Below are positions 45,429 through 54,947 of a DNA stretch of 64,000 nt, one piece after another. Position 1 is the first letter of the stretch, and the number at the start of each line of letters is the position of its first letter. Both the position numbers and the translations under genes were made by a program. The stretch is from Deltaproteobacteria bacterium. Its GTDB lineage: Bacteria > Desulfobacterota > Desulfuromonadia > Geobacterales > Pseudopelobacteraceae. The notes beneath the pieces are model-generated. The model ran no database searches. It saw only the letters and a program-made list of their open reading frames with translations, and had not been told where the DNA came from. The stretch is taken from positions 61,252-125,251 of the forward strand of contig JAJXWO010000005.1 in assembly GCA_021781535.1 (NCBI GenBank), in the 5' to 3' direction.

Positions 45429-46067
45429 ATGAAGAATTATGGGTTATTTGCCGGTAAATCAAAAGACATGAGGAGTATTCTTTTTATGCATTTTTCTCAT
45501 TATCTACCAAATTTTGTGCATCTGCTCCAACATTTCCTCTTAAATATCAAAAAGAGGATTAGGTTTGCCGTTCCGATTCTTACTTTGTTTGTTCTGACCG
45601 CTGCAATACCAACCTATGCATCGCCTCCTATGGAGTTACTCTCATTTCAAGAAGGAACACAAGTCACTTTGGCTTGGAAAGCGCCAACAGATATTCAAAT
45701 TATCGGCTATACTGTCTATCGCGGCACCGATCAAAACACTCTTACTCAGATTGCCATTGTAGGCACAAATATTCCAGACGAAGCGACCGAAACGCCGCCA
45801 CCGACACTCTTCACTGACACTAGTGTTACAGTTGGCAACAGTTACTTTTATAAAGTTAAGGCCATCGACACTACTGGGACAGAAAGTGTGTTTTCTGCTG
45901 TCACGGCTACCACCATTTATCAACTTGTCAGCACCTTGTCAGCACCTATCATTCAGATGGATTCCCAAGTCAGGCGGTTGTTGGCGACTTCAATGGTGAT
46001 GGCATACCGGACCTCGCATTGGGATCTCCAGGTACTCATATTAAAGGAAAATACTATGGACAAGTGA
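45429..46067 (+). pseudogene. large secreted FN3/FG-GAP/peptidase gene, 5' segment (frameshifted)
   Basis: First part of a gene now split into three frames. The ATG at 45429 has AGAGGA 7 bp upstream. It encodes a long N-terminus with a membrane/signal segment (FAVPILTLFVLTAAIPTYA) and a fibronectin type III domain (LAWKAPTDIQIIGYTVYRG, YFYKVKAIDTTG). The frame is lost at two adjacent copies of CTTGTCAGCAC (45924-45945); deleting one copy restores the frame into the FG-GAP segment (LVSTYHSDGFPSQAVVGDF). After the shift about 40 missense residues follow until a stop at 46065. Confidence 0.8.
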
Positions 46068-47575
46068 CTATTTATTTTGGCAGTACAGGGCGTAGGCAAA
46101 CCATAATAACCCTTGATGGGGAACAGGATAGAAGTTATTTCGGTGTAAGTCTTGCCGTTGCCGATCTGAACAAAGATGGCTTCGACGATCTGATTGTCGG
46201 ATCACCTAGATATACTGATCCAGCCAAATCGCCAGAGTGGGAGCATGGTAAAGTGTACGTTTTTGCAGGGGGAGCTACGTTTAACACAATTCCTGCTCAT
46301 GTAATAATTGGGAATAGTGTGCCACCATATTATGCTGGCGAACAGTTAGGGGAGGTACTTGCTTCGGTAGGGGATACAAATGGTGATGGATACCCAGACA
46401 TTGCCATTAGCGCTACTCTTTACGGGGCAGATCGAAGTGGTGCCGTATACATTCTCTACGGCAGCAATCAGATCGGTACATACAGGAGTGTTATTCGGGG
46501 AATAGATAGTTATGATAGCTATTTTGGGACAGACATAGCCGGTGCCGGTGATAATACAGGCGATGGATTTAATGATATATGGGTTTCTATAAACAAAGCG
46601 AGCCGGAAAGGTGTCTATCTAATAAAAGGCGGCGTCATTCCGCAGCTTGATCAAACGCGGTTCTATGCGGGTGGTCCAGTGCTTGCGTCAGTCGATTTTG
46701 ACGGCGATGGCTATACCGATCCAACCGTGACCGACTGGGTCAATTCTATTAGCGTATACAGCGGAGCTCCGACAGGCGCTGCAATCCCATTGGCAGTTTT
46801 TTCCCCTGGGTCAGAACGAATTTTTCAGGCTAAGGATATTGATGGAGATGGGAGGGGAGAAATTGTCGGTGATGGAGCCAGGATATACTTTGGCCATAAT
46901 GGTTTGCCTCGAACTCCCTACATAGGGCTTCCGATTAATATGGAAATAATGGGGATCGGAGATGTTAACGGTGATGGTATCCAAGAGGCAATTCTGACTG
47001 CAAACGAAAAGGTGTATCTTGCATCCCTCAATCCTTTCCAAGGGTTGCCAAAAATTACAATCGCCCCTGGCATTGACAACAGTATTATAACCGCACCCAA
47101 CATCACAATAACTGGTACAATTAGTAGATCTCCCACTCTATTGATTGTTGGCGGCGATGAGACGCCGATAGGTGCAAACGGCAACTTCAGTGCAAATGTT
47201 CCGCTCAGGGAAGGCAAGAATTTTATTGAAGTGATAGCCAAAGGGACTGATGGCCGGATAGTCAAACGGTATCTTGCTGTCAGTGCCGTTACAACTCCGC
47301 TCGAAGTAACGATCACCTCACCATCCAACGGCGCAACCCTGACAACAAATCCGGTCACGGTTCAGGGAACGGTCAGCGAAGAAACTTCACAGATACTGGT
47401 CAATGGCACTGCTGCAACGGTAAACGGCACTTCATGGAGTGCGGTTATCTCACTGGCAAACGGTCAGCAAACCATTAACGCCACAGCAACCGACAGCTAC
47501 AGCCGCAGCACCAGCACTTCAATCGCCGTGACCTTCAGCAACCAGCACCGCCAGCGTGTCCCGCATCGCCTATAG
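46019..47575 (+). pseudogene. large secreted FN3/FG-GAP/peptidase gene, middle segment
   Basis: Continuation of the same gene in another frame (the frame is open back past 45945). It encodes six FG-GAP/EF-hand-like repeats of an integrin-alpha-type beta-propeller (DLNKDGFDDL, DTNGDGYPDI, DNTGDGFNDI, DFDGDGYTD, DIDGDGRGE, DVNGDGIQEA), which usually bind calcium, and then two bacterial Ig-like domains (about residues 345-510). There is no ribosome-binding site at its nominal TTG start. A second, probably single-base, frameshift near 47535-47550 ends it early; the next segment continues the protein. Confidence 0.75.
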
Positions 47576-49997
47576 CGATATCCAGGGACGTTACAGCCTT
47601 TTGAACGTTCCGACCGGATCATTCAGCGCCCTTTACAGTGAGTCAGGATATATTGGTAAATCGGTGCTTGGGACACTGAGCGCCAACCAGGTACTTGATC
47701 TATCCGTGCAACTCTTGCCGGCTCCGGTTCTCCAAATCGCCATCACCAATCCGTTGCCCGGTTCGATGTTTCATACCCCTCAGGTGGTCGTCAGCGGTAC
47801 GGTCAATAATGATGCATCAGTTACCGTCAATGGGGTGTCTGCCGAGGCCGCTAACGGCAGTTTTTCCGCTACTGCGGCACTCTCCCCGGGTAGTGGGCAG
47901 ATCACGGCCACGGCACAAGACCAATACGAACAAACAGCAAGCGTATCGATACCGGTCATCTATCTGCCCGGCCCGCTGGTAACTGATGCGGCGGCAGCTC
48001 CAATTTCTGGCAGTTCGGTACGTGTAACCTGGCGTACCGACCAGCCTGCGACTGGAGTGGTCTATTACGGCGCAACCATAAATTATGGTGCTCAAGCCAC
48101 GCAACCTGTCGCAGGGCTTGACCATGCGGTCACCATCACCGGGCTCACCCCCGGCAACAGCTATCATCTGCAAATAAGCGCTACCAACAGCAACGGCTTT
48201 ACCACCGTCAGCAATGATCTCACTGTCACGCTACCCTTGTTCTCGGCACGCTTCATCGAAGACCGTGGGGCAATTACCGTTATGGAGATTGAAGGCAACT
48301 ATGACGCAAAGAATGCGGATGGAAGTATCAATGCAGCATCCCGGCAGTTGATAGCCACGGAATATTTCAAAAATCACCCTGACCAGGATTTTTTGACCTA
48401 CCTCTCCACCTTCAACTACGCGCTGCCCGAGGCCGGGGCGGAAGGTTTCTATCTGGGGGTGAAGAACGACACCCAGGGGATCAATCAAGCGATATTCGAC
48501 AACAGCGCCCAGTTCGGCAGCGCAGGCAAACTTCAGGGGACCATCGACATGGGGAATGTGACGGCGCTTGCTGCCAATCCCTATGGTACCAGACTCGATC
48601 AGACGGTAACAGTGTTCAACCACGAGTTGATGCACCGTTTCGGAGCGTATGTGCGATTTAATAATCCGGACGGTTCGCTTAATACTAGTCTGCTTGGCAA
48701 GGACTCCGCACACTGGAGCTACCTGCTCGACTCGAAGGGGTCGCTCATGTACGGAAACGGCTGGAAGGACAACGCTGATGGCACGTTTACCTCCGTAGCC
48801 AAGCAGAGCGGCTATAGCCCATTGGATCTGTATCTGATGGGGATGATCCCGAAAGAGCAGGTTCCGCCGATGCTCCTTATCGACAATCCGGCAATCGACA
48901 AGACGAAGCTACCTAATTTAGGGGATACGATCACCGGCACAGCTAAGACAGTAACGATTGATGACATTATTGCCGCTGAAGGAGCACGCATACCGGATTC
49001 GACAACAGCGCAAAAACAGTTCAATGTAGGTTTTGTGTTGCTGACCAGGGCGGGGGATAATGCGACTGCGGCAACACAGGCTATTGAGACGCTGAGAAAG
49101 GCCTGGGCGGGGAGATTTGCCGAGTTGACGCAGGGAAAGGCGAGTGTTGCCAATGTTCCCGCTTCGCTGGAGGTTACGGTTGACAGTCCGTCAGACGGTA
49201 CAACAATCACCGGGCCGGATGTGACGGTAAGCGGGACGATCATAAATACATCCGGTTCGGAGACGGGCGTAACTGTCAATGGCATGCCCGCTACGGTAAG
49301 CGGCAACCGCTTTATTGTTAACCATGTGCCGCTGCAAACCGGCAGCAACAGCCTCACCATAACTGCCACAGATGCCAACGGGTTGGCGGCGTCAGCGACA
49401 AAAAGCGTAACCGCCCAGGCAGGCAACTACATCCGCATATCCTCCAATATCGAATCAGGCACTGGGCCACTGGATGTTTCGTTGAGGCTGGATGGCACTT
49501 TCATAATTACCAATCCGGCAGTAAGCGCAACAGGGCCGGTGCCGTCACAACTCACCGCCAGCAGTACGACTGAATCCACGGCAACGCTTTCCGCCGAAGG
49601 TACATACACCTTTACCGTTAGTGCTGTGGGGCCGGATGGTCAGACGTATACAGATAGTGCGACGGTTACGGTGGTGCCGAGATATAAGCTGGAAACCTTG
49701 TTGAAAGCTAAGTGGGAGAGAATGAAGGAGAGAATAGCGGCAATAGATGTTAATGGATCCCTTGGGATCATAGCAAACAGACCGCAGGCCAAGTACCAAG
49801 AATTTTTCACAGCACTTGGCACTCAACTTCCACTTTTAAATGATTACCTGACGGATATTGAACTGATCTATATGTCGGATGGCAATGCAAAGTGCCGTCT
49901 TTACCGAGACAAGACTATCATGGGCCAAGTTCACAAAATCGAGTATGTCATTTACTTTGTCCTAGAAAATGGCATCTGGAAGCTCTACCAATTCTAA
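47556..49997 (+). pseudogene. large secreted FN3/FG-GAP/peptidase gene, 3' segment with HELMH motif
   Basis: The 813-codon remainder. Domains in order: a carboxypeptidase-regulatory-like repeat (DIQGRYSLLNVPTGSF), an Ig-like domain, an FN3 domain (GSSVRVTWRTDQPATGVVYYG), a metallopeptidase-like domain with zinc motif HELMH at residues 356-360 and the downstream SPLDLYLMGM, further Ig-like/PKD-like domains, and a C-terminal DUF4440/NTF2-like tail (about 730-813). Its nominal GTG start at 47556 has no ribosome-binding site, so it is probably not expressed alone. If intact, the gene would encode about 1520 residues of a secreted surface protein or protease. Confidence 0.75.
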
Positions 49998-50011
49998 CGG
50001 GAGAAATAAAA

Positions 50012-50650
50012 ATGACGAAAATCAACTGCTTTCTTGCAATATTTTTCTCGCTTATTCTGGCACAGGGCTGTCTCGCTGATATCTATCAATACACTGATAA
50101 CGAAGGAGTGATTCACTTTACAGACGACCCACAAAATATCCCTGCCAAATTGAGGGGGAAGACAAAGAAGGAAACTGAAGCACCTTTGACAACAAGAGAA
50201 ACAAACATGCTTGAGCACATGATGCAAACAGATAAAACAAAGGATATACCAGTTCAAAACAGTGCTGAGTTTAAAAAGAACCTGAATGATTTTGGAGATC
50301 TCTATAAAGAGAAACATGATGACCCGGATCAAACAAAAGATGCAAGGTTGTCTACTCCAGAGAGTGCCTTAAACCTATTTCGTTCCGCTTTAAGAACAGG
50401 CAACTTGCAGGATTTTAAAGCATCAGTGACAAGTCGTTTTCTGCGAGGCCTCGAAAGTGAAAACAACACGCCATCAATCAAGAAATTTATGCTTGAATTG
50501 GAAAGACGCATTGCCAGTCGTACCGTATCAAAGGGCGAACAAGATGAACATAGTGCGGTTTTTGAACTAAAAGAGAAAAATAATGGCCCTATAGTTGGAA
50601 CAATTGAGCTGATCAATCTGTTTGGTAACTGGAAAATACATAGATTATGA
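50012..50650 (+). CDS. exported DUF4124-domain protein
   Basis: A 212-residue protein with a signal peptide (FLAIFFSLILAQGCLA). The DUF4124 domain directly follows (DIYQYTDNEGVIHFTDDPQNIP). Residues about 110-212 form a separate helical/beta domain (TPESALNLFRSALRTGN, ending GTIELINLFGNWKIHRL) resembling NTF2-like lumazine-binding folds. The LAQGC sequence is not a good lipobox, so cleavage after LA is more likely. The start at 50012 has GGGAGA 9 bp upstream. It sits 14 bp after the broken large gene and heads a cargo group of exported proteins. Confidence 0.75.
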   Translation: MTKINCFLAIFFSLILAQGCLADIYQYTDNEGVIHFTDDPQNIPAKLRGKTKKETEAPLTTRETNMLEHMMQTDKTKDIPVQNSAEFKKNLNDFGDLYKEKHDDPDQTKDARLSTPESALNLFRSALRTGNLQDFKASVTSRFLRGLESENNTPSIKKFMLELERRIASRTVSKGEQDEHSAVFELKEKNNGPIVGTIELINLFGNWKIHRL

Positions 50651-50721
50651 CACTTGTGTCTTGTCTGTGAGCCACTTGCTGGATTTTTCAAACTACAAAT
50701 CACCCGTCCCACGGAGGACCA

Positions 50722-51261
50722 ATGACTAAAAAAATATTTATGCGAATGTTTATGATTGCAACGCTACTAGTATGCTCCGGCTGCGTAAGTCTCTGTCGTA
50801 TAGACGGCCCTTATAAAGGCAAAGTTATTGACTCGGAAACAAAACAGCCTCTGGAAGGCGTAGTAGTGTTGGGAGTTTGGAATAAAGTATATGGGAATGT
50901 GGCTGGGTCAACCAGAGAGTTCTACGATAGTGTTGAAATACTTACAGGCAAGAATGGCGAGTTCAGCATACCCGGAAAAGGACTGTTGTTGTTCTCATTT
51001 TTGGATGAAATGGATGTCGTGATTTTCAAGGCTGGGTACGAAATGCTTGGGTATGGTCCGTGGTCTGGTTTTAAAACTCTAACTGGAGGAAAAAATGTTC
51101 AGTGGGATGGTGATAACGCTATTATTTTGCTGAATAAAATGAGTTATGAAGAAAGAAAAAAAAGAATATTAGGAACTCCAGGTATAGGTAAGAGCAGAGA
51201 ATTGAAATTAATATATGAAATACGTAAAGAACGTAAAGAACTTGGGAAAGACACTTTGTGA
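50722..51261 (+). CDS. lipoprotein with carboxypeptidase-regulatory-like domain
   Basis: A 179-residue predicted lipoprotein: lipobox LVCSGC with Cys20. Residues about 30-125 look like a CarboxypepD_reg domain (YKGKVIDSETKQPLEGVVVLG, GKNGEFSIPGKG, VIFKAGYEM), a beta-sandwich of surface proteins. The last 40 residues are basic and helical (YEERKKRIL, LIYEIRKERKELGK). GGAGGA precedes the ATG. It is 12 bp from the next gene, so the two are in one operon. Function is unknown. Confidence 0.75.
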   Translation: MTKKIFMRMFMIATLLVCSGCVSLCRIDGPYKGKVIDSETKQPLEGVVVLGVWNKVYGNVAGSTREFYDSVEILTGKNGEFSIPGKGLLLFSFLDEMDVVIFKAGYEMLGYGPWSGFKTLTGGKNVQWDGDNAIILLNKMSYEERKKRILGTPGIGKSRELKLIYEIRKERKELGKDTL

Positions 51262-51273
51262 GGTGATATTACA

Positions 51274-53754
51274 ATGAAAAAAATAATACTCGCAATAATA
51301 TTGGTGCATTGCAGCAATTCATTTGCTTGGGAAAATACAGTAACCCATATGGATTTGTCAGGTGCAGCGGCAAAAATTTCTGCCATAGATAGCAGTTTAC
51401 TTGACAAAGAATACTCTTATGGCGGCGATTCTAAAACACTATTGTTTTGGTTGGAAGAAGGCGCAAAACTAGAAGACGCTGGAAGCAATTTTGCTCTCAG
51501 CAAAGCCCGCTTTAAAAACCACTTTCACAATCCACTTGCCATTTTGACGCCTCCAATTGGCACACTTACGGACGGCGGTCTAAAAGACATTATGACTGGC
51601 CAGTCAACGCTTTTCTGGGCGCAGGACAGTTCAAATCAGGTGAACTATGAAGGCGGCGACTGGTCATGGAATGCTGTTCGCGATCATTATTACCACTCTT
51701 TGACTGAAACAGATAAAGTAAAGAAGGATGAATTTACGGTCAAAACCTATCTTGGTCTTGGCTATCATATGAATCTTCTCCAGGACATGTCGCAGCCAGA
51801 CCATGTACGCAACGATGCCCATCCGATTGATGGATCGGGGTTCTTGTGGGGATTTGAAACATGGGCAAGAAAGAAACGACCGTTTATCCAGCAGCAAGCA
51901 GCAACGGCGACTAATGCTACAAAACCGACCGTTGATCTTACACAACCCTTGTATGACGGCTACGCTCCTGTCGGTAGACTGATGGACACCAGACGCTATG
52001 TTGCCGACAGGACACCCTCTGCCACAACGAATCAAGGGTTGGCGGAATATACAAACGCCAATTTCTTTTCTGACGACACCATTTTTGCCGCCCGATACGC
52101 AACTGACGATAAGCACTATTTCCCCTATCCACGCAAGCAAGGCACCGACATCCAAAACTACTTTGACGGCACAAAGGCACCTGAAACAGTGCTCAGTGAA
52201 GACAAAAAAAATGTCAAGGGACTATGGATTAGCAAAACGGGTGTGGAGGGTGAGGCTGTACCTCACCTTGTAAGGGTTGGCGCAGCAGCAGATTTAGCCT
52301 ATGCGGTTTTCGGTGAAGGGAAATTGTTTTATGCCGCTTTAGGGCGTGACGAAATAACTTATGAAGATTACGCACGGATTTTAGTACCCAAGGCAGTCGG
52401 CTACTCCGCCGCCCTCCTTGACTACTTCTTCCGCGGCAAGCTCAAACTCATTGTTGCCACCCCTGAGGACATCACCTTCCGCAGCATCAAGGTAACAGTA
52501 CAAAACGACACGACAGATGAAGCCATGGCATCCGGCGATGTATCTCTGGTTATCCGCTATAAGGCACTGACAGAGACCGACCTGGGAGGAGGTAAATACC
52601 TGTTGAACAACCCACCGGAGGGAACCAGCACGTCCGATTACACTTACAAAGTAACAACTCTCAACAACGTGAACATGGCAAACTCTCAGGTACTCACCTT
52701 TACCTTCACCGACGATCCTCTCCCGATGAACTTTTCCGACATGACCATGCAACTCGTCTACAAGGGCAAACTAGGCAATGAAACCGATTCCGTTGCGGTC
52801 AGCCCACTGACAACAATCGATGGCATTTATACTGACTTTAACCTTTCACTGCCCGCTTCCGGTGTCTTTGCAAAAGTATCCGGAGATTCAACAAACGCCA
52901 GCTTTAACGAACTGCGCGTAACAGCGCTTTCCAATAATCCCGGCGGTCTTTCAGGCGGAACGATTTCACTCGCACTGGAATACCGCACGGCAGTCGGTGA
53001 TCAATTTCAATCCGTGCTGGTTAATACCGAACCGGAAAACGCTGCTGGTTACATTATCAGGAAAGAAGAAAAAAACGGTGTAACAACCCTTGCCCAGGGT
53101 GTGCCAACCGAACTGGTCTTTGACCTTTCCTCTACTCCAATTCCCGTCAACGCCACGGATATTACGCTCAATCTCGTCTATACCGACAATGCAACATCAA
53201 AAGTTTCAGCAGTCGCTGTGCATGATATCTCCGAACCCACTCCCGTGGATGTCTACAACAACACTGATTACAGCTGTCTCAACAGCACCTGGTACAAATA
53301 CGACGACCCGGCAGCAATGGCGATCGTGGACAGCAACAACGATGGTAAAGCCGATAGAAGCGACATATATCCGCACACCATCAGCAATATCTCATTTCTG
53401 GCAGGCCCGGCAGGTTCCACACTGATTGCTTCACCGCAACTGAATAACCTTTTTGCATCCGGGCCTCTTCCCCCCGGTCAAACATTACGGATGGGCTATA
53501 TCTTGACCGAATATGACAACAAATTTACGTTTAATGAAACAAGAACACCGCTAGATGCTAATGACAATAGCCTGCACATTTCGTTAAACACCAACTATCC
53601 CGGTCGCGGGTTCCAGAACGACGGGGATACTCAGAACATGATGTATAACTTCCGAACTTACAAGATGTGGTCCGGCGAAGGGGTGATCTTCATCAACACG
53701 GAATATAACGGATCATGCACCTTTGATGCTCTTAATCAAAAGTTGGGCCTGTAA
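51274..53754 (+). CDS. secreted zinc-dependent phospholipase C-like protein
   Basis: An 826-residue exported protein (signal peptide 1-18). The mature protein would start at Trp19 (AWENTVTH), as in zinc phospholipase C/P1-nuclease folds where the N-terminal Trp binds zinc. Further ligand-like residues are His25, Asp68, His83 or His85, His138, Asp171, His177 and His183 in QDMSQPDHVRNDAH. The usual HxxxD motif reads NLLQD (Asn167). Residues about 380-700 form beta-sandwich repeats (two similar units: IRYKALTETDLGGGKY and LALEYRTAVGDQF). GAGGTGA precedes the ATG. Activity is unproven. Confidence 0.65.
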   Translation: MKKIILAIILVHCSNSFAWENTVTHMDLSGAAAKISAIDSSLLDKEYSYGGDSKTLLFWLEEGAKLEDAGSNFALSKARFKNHFHNPLAILTPPIGTLTDGGLKDIMTGQSTLFWAQDSSNQVNYEGGDWSWNAVRDHYYHSLTETDKVKKDEFTVKTYLGLGYHMNLLQDMSQPDHVRNDAHPIDGSGFLWGFETWARKKRPFIQQQAATATNATKPTVDLTQPLYDGYAPVGRLMDTRRYVADRTPSATTNQGLAEYTNANFFSDDTIFAARYATDDKHYFPYPRKQGTDIQNYFDGTKAPETVLSEDKKNVKGLWISKTGVEGEAVPHLVRVGAAADLAYAVFGEGKLFYAALGRDEITYEDYARILVPKAVGYSAALLDYFFRGKLKLIVATPEDITFRSIKVTVQNDTTDEAMASGDVSLVIRYKALTETDLGGGKYLLNNPPEGTSTSDYTYKVTTLNNVNMANSQVLTFTFTDDPLPMNFSDMTMQLVYKGKLGNETDSVAVSPLTTIDGIYTDFNLSLPASGVFAKVSGDSTNASFNELRVTALSNNPGGLSGGTISLALEYRTAVGDQFQSVLVNTEPENAAGYIIRKEEKNGVTTLAQGVPTELVFDLSSTPIPVNATDITLNLVYTDNATSKVSAVAVHDISEPTPVDVYNNTDYSCLNSTWYKYDDPAAMAIVDSNNDGKADRSDIYPHTISNISFLAGPAGSTLIASPQLNNLFASGPLPPGQTLRMGYILTEYDNKFTFNETRTPLDANDNSLHISLNTNYPGRGFQNDGDTQNMMYNFRTYKMWSGEGVIFINTEYNGSCTFDALNQKLGL

Positions 53755-53855
53755 CGAGAAACAGGGCGGCTTAAGAAGGGGTTACCTATTCTTTTTCGGA
53801 ACTATTACCATTAATCAGGCCGCAATGACGTATCCTGTCATATGGTTGTTGTAAC

Positions 53856-54431
53856 ATGCTCTCCATAGGAGGGTATGCTATAAATATTCAAGAGTTTCGC
53901 AAACAGTTTCCCGATGAGGAGACCTGCCATCGTTATCTGGAACAGATGATTTGGCCCACAGGTCGTATCTGCCCACATTGTGGAGGCATGAAGTCCTGGA
54001 GCATATCCGCAGAGGGCAGACGGCTTGAACTGTATGAATGCGCTGCTTGCGGCAAGCAATTCACCGTCACTACCAAAACTCCGCTGCACAGTACCAAGTT
54101 GCCGTTGAGTACGTGGTTCATGGCTATGTACTTCATGATCAACTCCAGCAAGGGAATTTCATCAGTTTACCTTGCCAAGTGGATCGGCACTTCGCAGAAG
54201 ACAGCCTGGAAAGTTGGCCATGCTGTCCGTGCACTCATGGTTTCACAAGCAAACGCAATGCCTGGCCTTGCCGGAATCGTCGAGCTTAACGAGAAGTATC
54301 TTGGCGGCAAGCCCCGCCATCAGAAAGATGTCAAACACAAACGGGGCAGAGGCACCGCCAAATCTTGTGTGTTTGTTGCCGCCAGCCGTGATGGGCATGT
54401 GCGCGCAAGTGTTCGTAACGGCTGGTATTGA
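53856..54431 (+). pseudogene. truncated IS1595-family transposase
   Basis: A 191-codon remnant of an ISXO2/IS1595-type transposase (normally about 300 residues). The N-terminal zinc ribbon is intact (CPHCG and CAACG), followed by the helical region and the start of the DDE domain, VELNEKYLGGKPRHQKDVKHKRG. The first catalytic Asp (usually VEVDEKYLGGK) is Asn here. The frame ends at about residue 190 with unrelated residues (VRNGWY), so the other two catalytic residues are missing. A possible left inverted repeat lies near 53765-53790; no right end was found. Confidence 0.85.
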
Positions 54432-54559
54432 GTTGCAAATCACAGACCTGTTGGTTCTGCAAGTCGAAGTTAATATCTATACACATAAAGGTACCTCTGT
54501 TCCTTCTCTGCATGTTGCCAAGACATATTCGACAAATGAAGCAGTCTTTCAAGCTGACA

Positions 54560-54709
54560 TCAAATAATACTCGCACTTGGCGCTTCTGTTACACCCCTCA
54601 CAGCCGGAATTCCATGTGTGCTGTAAGCACCACTATCGCGATGACTGTTGCTAACGCGTACTACGAGTTCACTTAGAGAAGATAGTTCGTCGGTCATTTG
54701 GATATTCAT
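54560..54709 (-). CDS. small ORF or truncated gene start
   Basis: A 49-residue frame with a strong ribosome-binding site (AGGAGA 7 bp before the ATG at 54709). It begins MNIQMTDELSSLSELVVRVSN and ends SASII. It looks like a normal gene start cut short next to the IS1595 remnant, so it may be a 5' fragment rather than a complete small gene. No family is recognised. Confidence 0.4.
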   Translation of the reverse strand: MNIQMTDELSSLSELVVRVSNSHRDSGAYSTHGIPAVRGVTEAPSASII

Positions 54710-54768
54710 ATTTGTCTCCTAAAAATTTTAAGGTGGATTTGTCACATCACCCCGGTTCTGCCGAGGGT

Positions 54769-54909
54769 CAGTTGCCAACTTTATTTTTCAAAATGTAGAG
54801 TCCACCGCGCCCTCAGTTGCCAACATTATTTATTCATGATAAATTTGGATTGGCCATAACTTACTGAAATGGCGATGCCGCCAGTTGCCAACTTTATTTT
54901 TCGCATACA
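54769..54909 (-). repeat. Tn7-like left-type end with three spaced TnsB-like sites
   Basis: Three copies of the end repeat in inverted orientation: CAGTTGCCAACTTTATTTTT (54769-54790), a variant (54814-54836) and CAGTTGCCAACTTTATTTTT (54882-54903), followed by CGCATACA, the complement of the TGTAT-type terminus. Spaced sites over about 140 bp match the left end of Tn7. Confidence 0.8.
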
Positions 54910-54914
54910 TCAGG
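54910..54914. repeat. target-site duplication TCAGG, distal copy
   Basis: Identical to the five bases at 44480-44484 and directly adjacent to the element terminus. It lies 34 bp before the acnA start codon. Confidence 0.85.
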
Positions 54915-54947
54915 GGACAATAGGCTCTCGGGAAAGGTGGACCTGCT

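Larger units (their letters stand above)
44485..54909. mobile_element. Tn7-like element at attTn7, without transposition genes
   Basis: A 10,425-bp insertion with TGTA-starting inverted ends (25 of 28 bp identical) and a 5-bp TCAGG duplication, inserted 24 bp downstream of the glmS stop. End repeats follow Tn7: two tandem sites at the glmS-proximal end and three spaced sites over about 140 bp at the far end. The site core closely resembles the TnsB-binding repeat of Tn7 as I remember it. Cargo comprises a small membrane protein, a gene remnant, a broken large secreted protein, a DUF4124 protein, a lipoprotein, a phospholipase C-like protein and an IS1595 remnant. No TnsA, TnsB, TnsC, TniQ/TnsD or TnsE gene is recognisable. 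It is AT-richer than the flanks. Confidence 0.85.

Noticed and set aside
44485..54909. IS21-type or composite-transposon explanation for the inverted ends
   Set aside because: No istA/istB genes and no pair of flanking IS copies; the position after glmS, the 5-bp duplication and the asymmetric site arrangement fit Tn7-like ends better.
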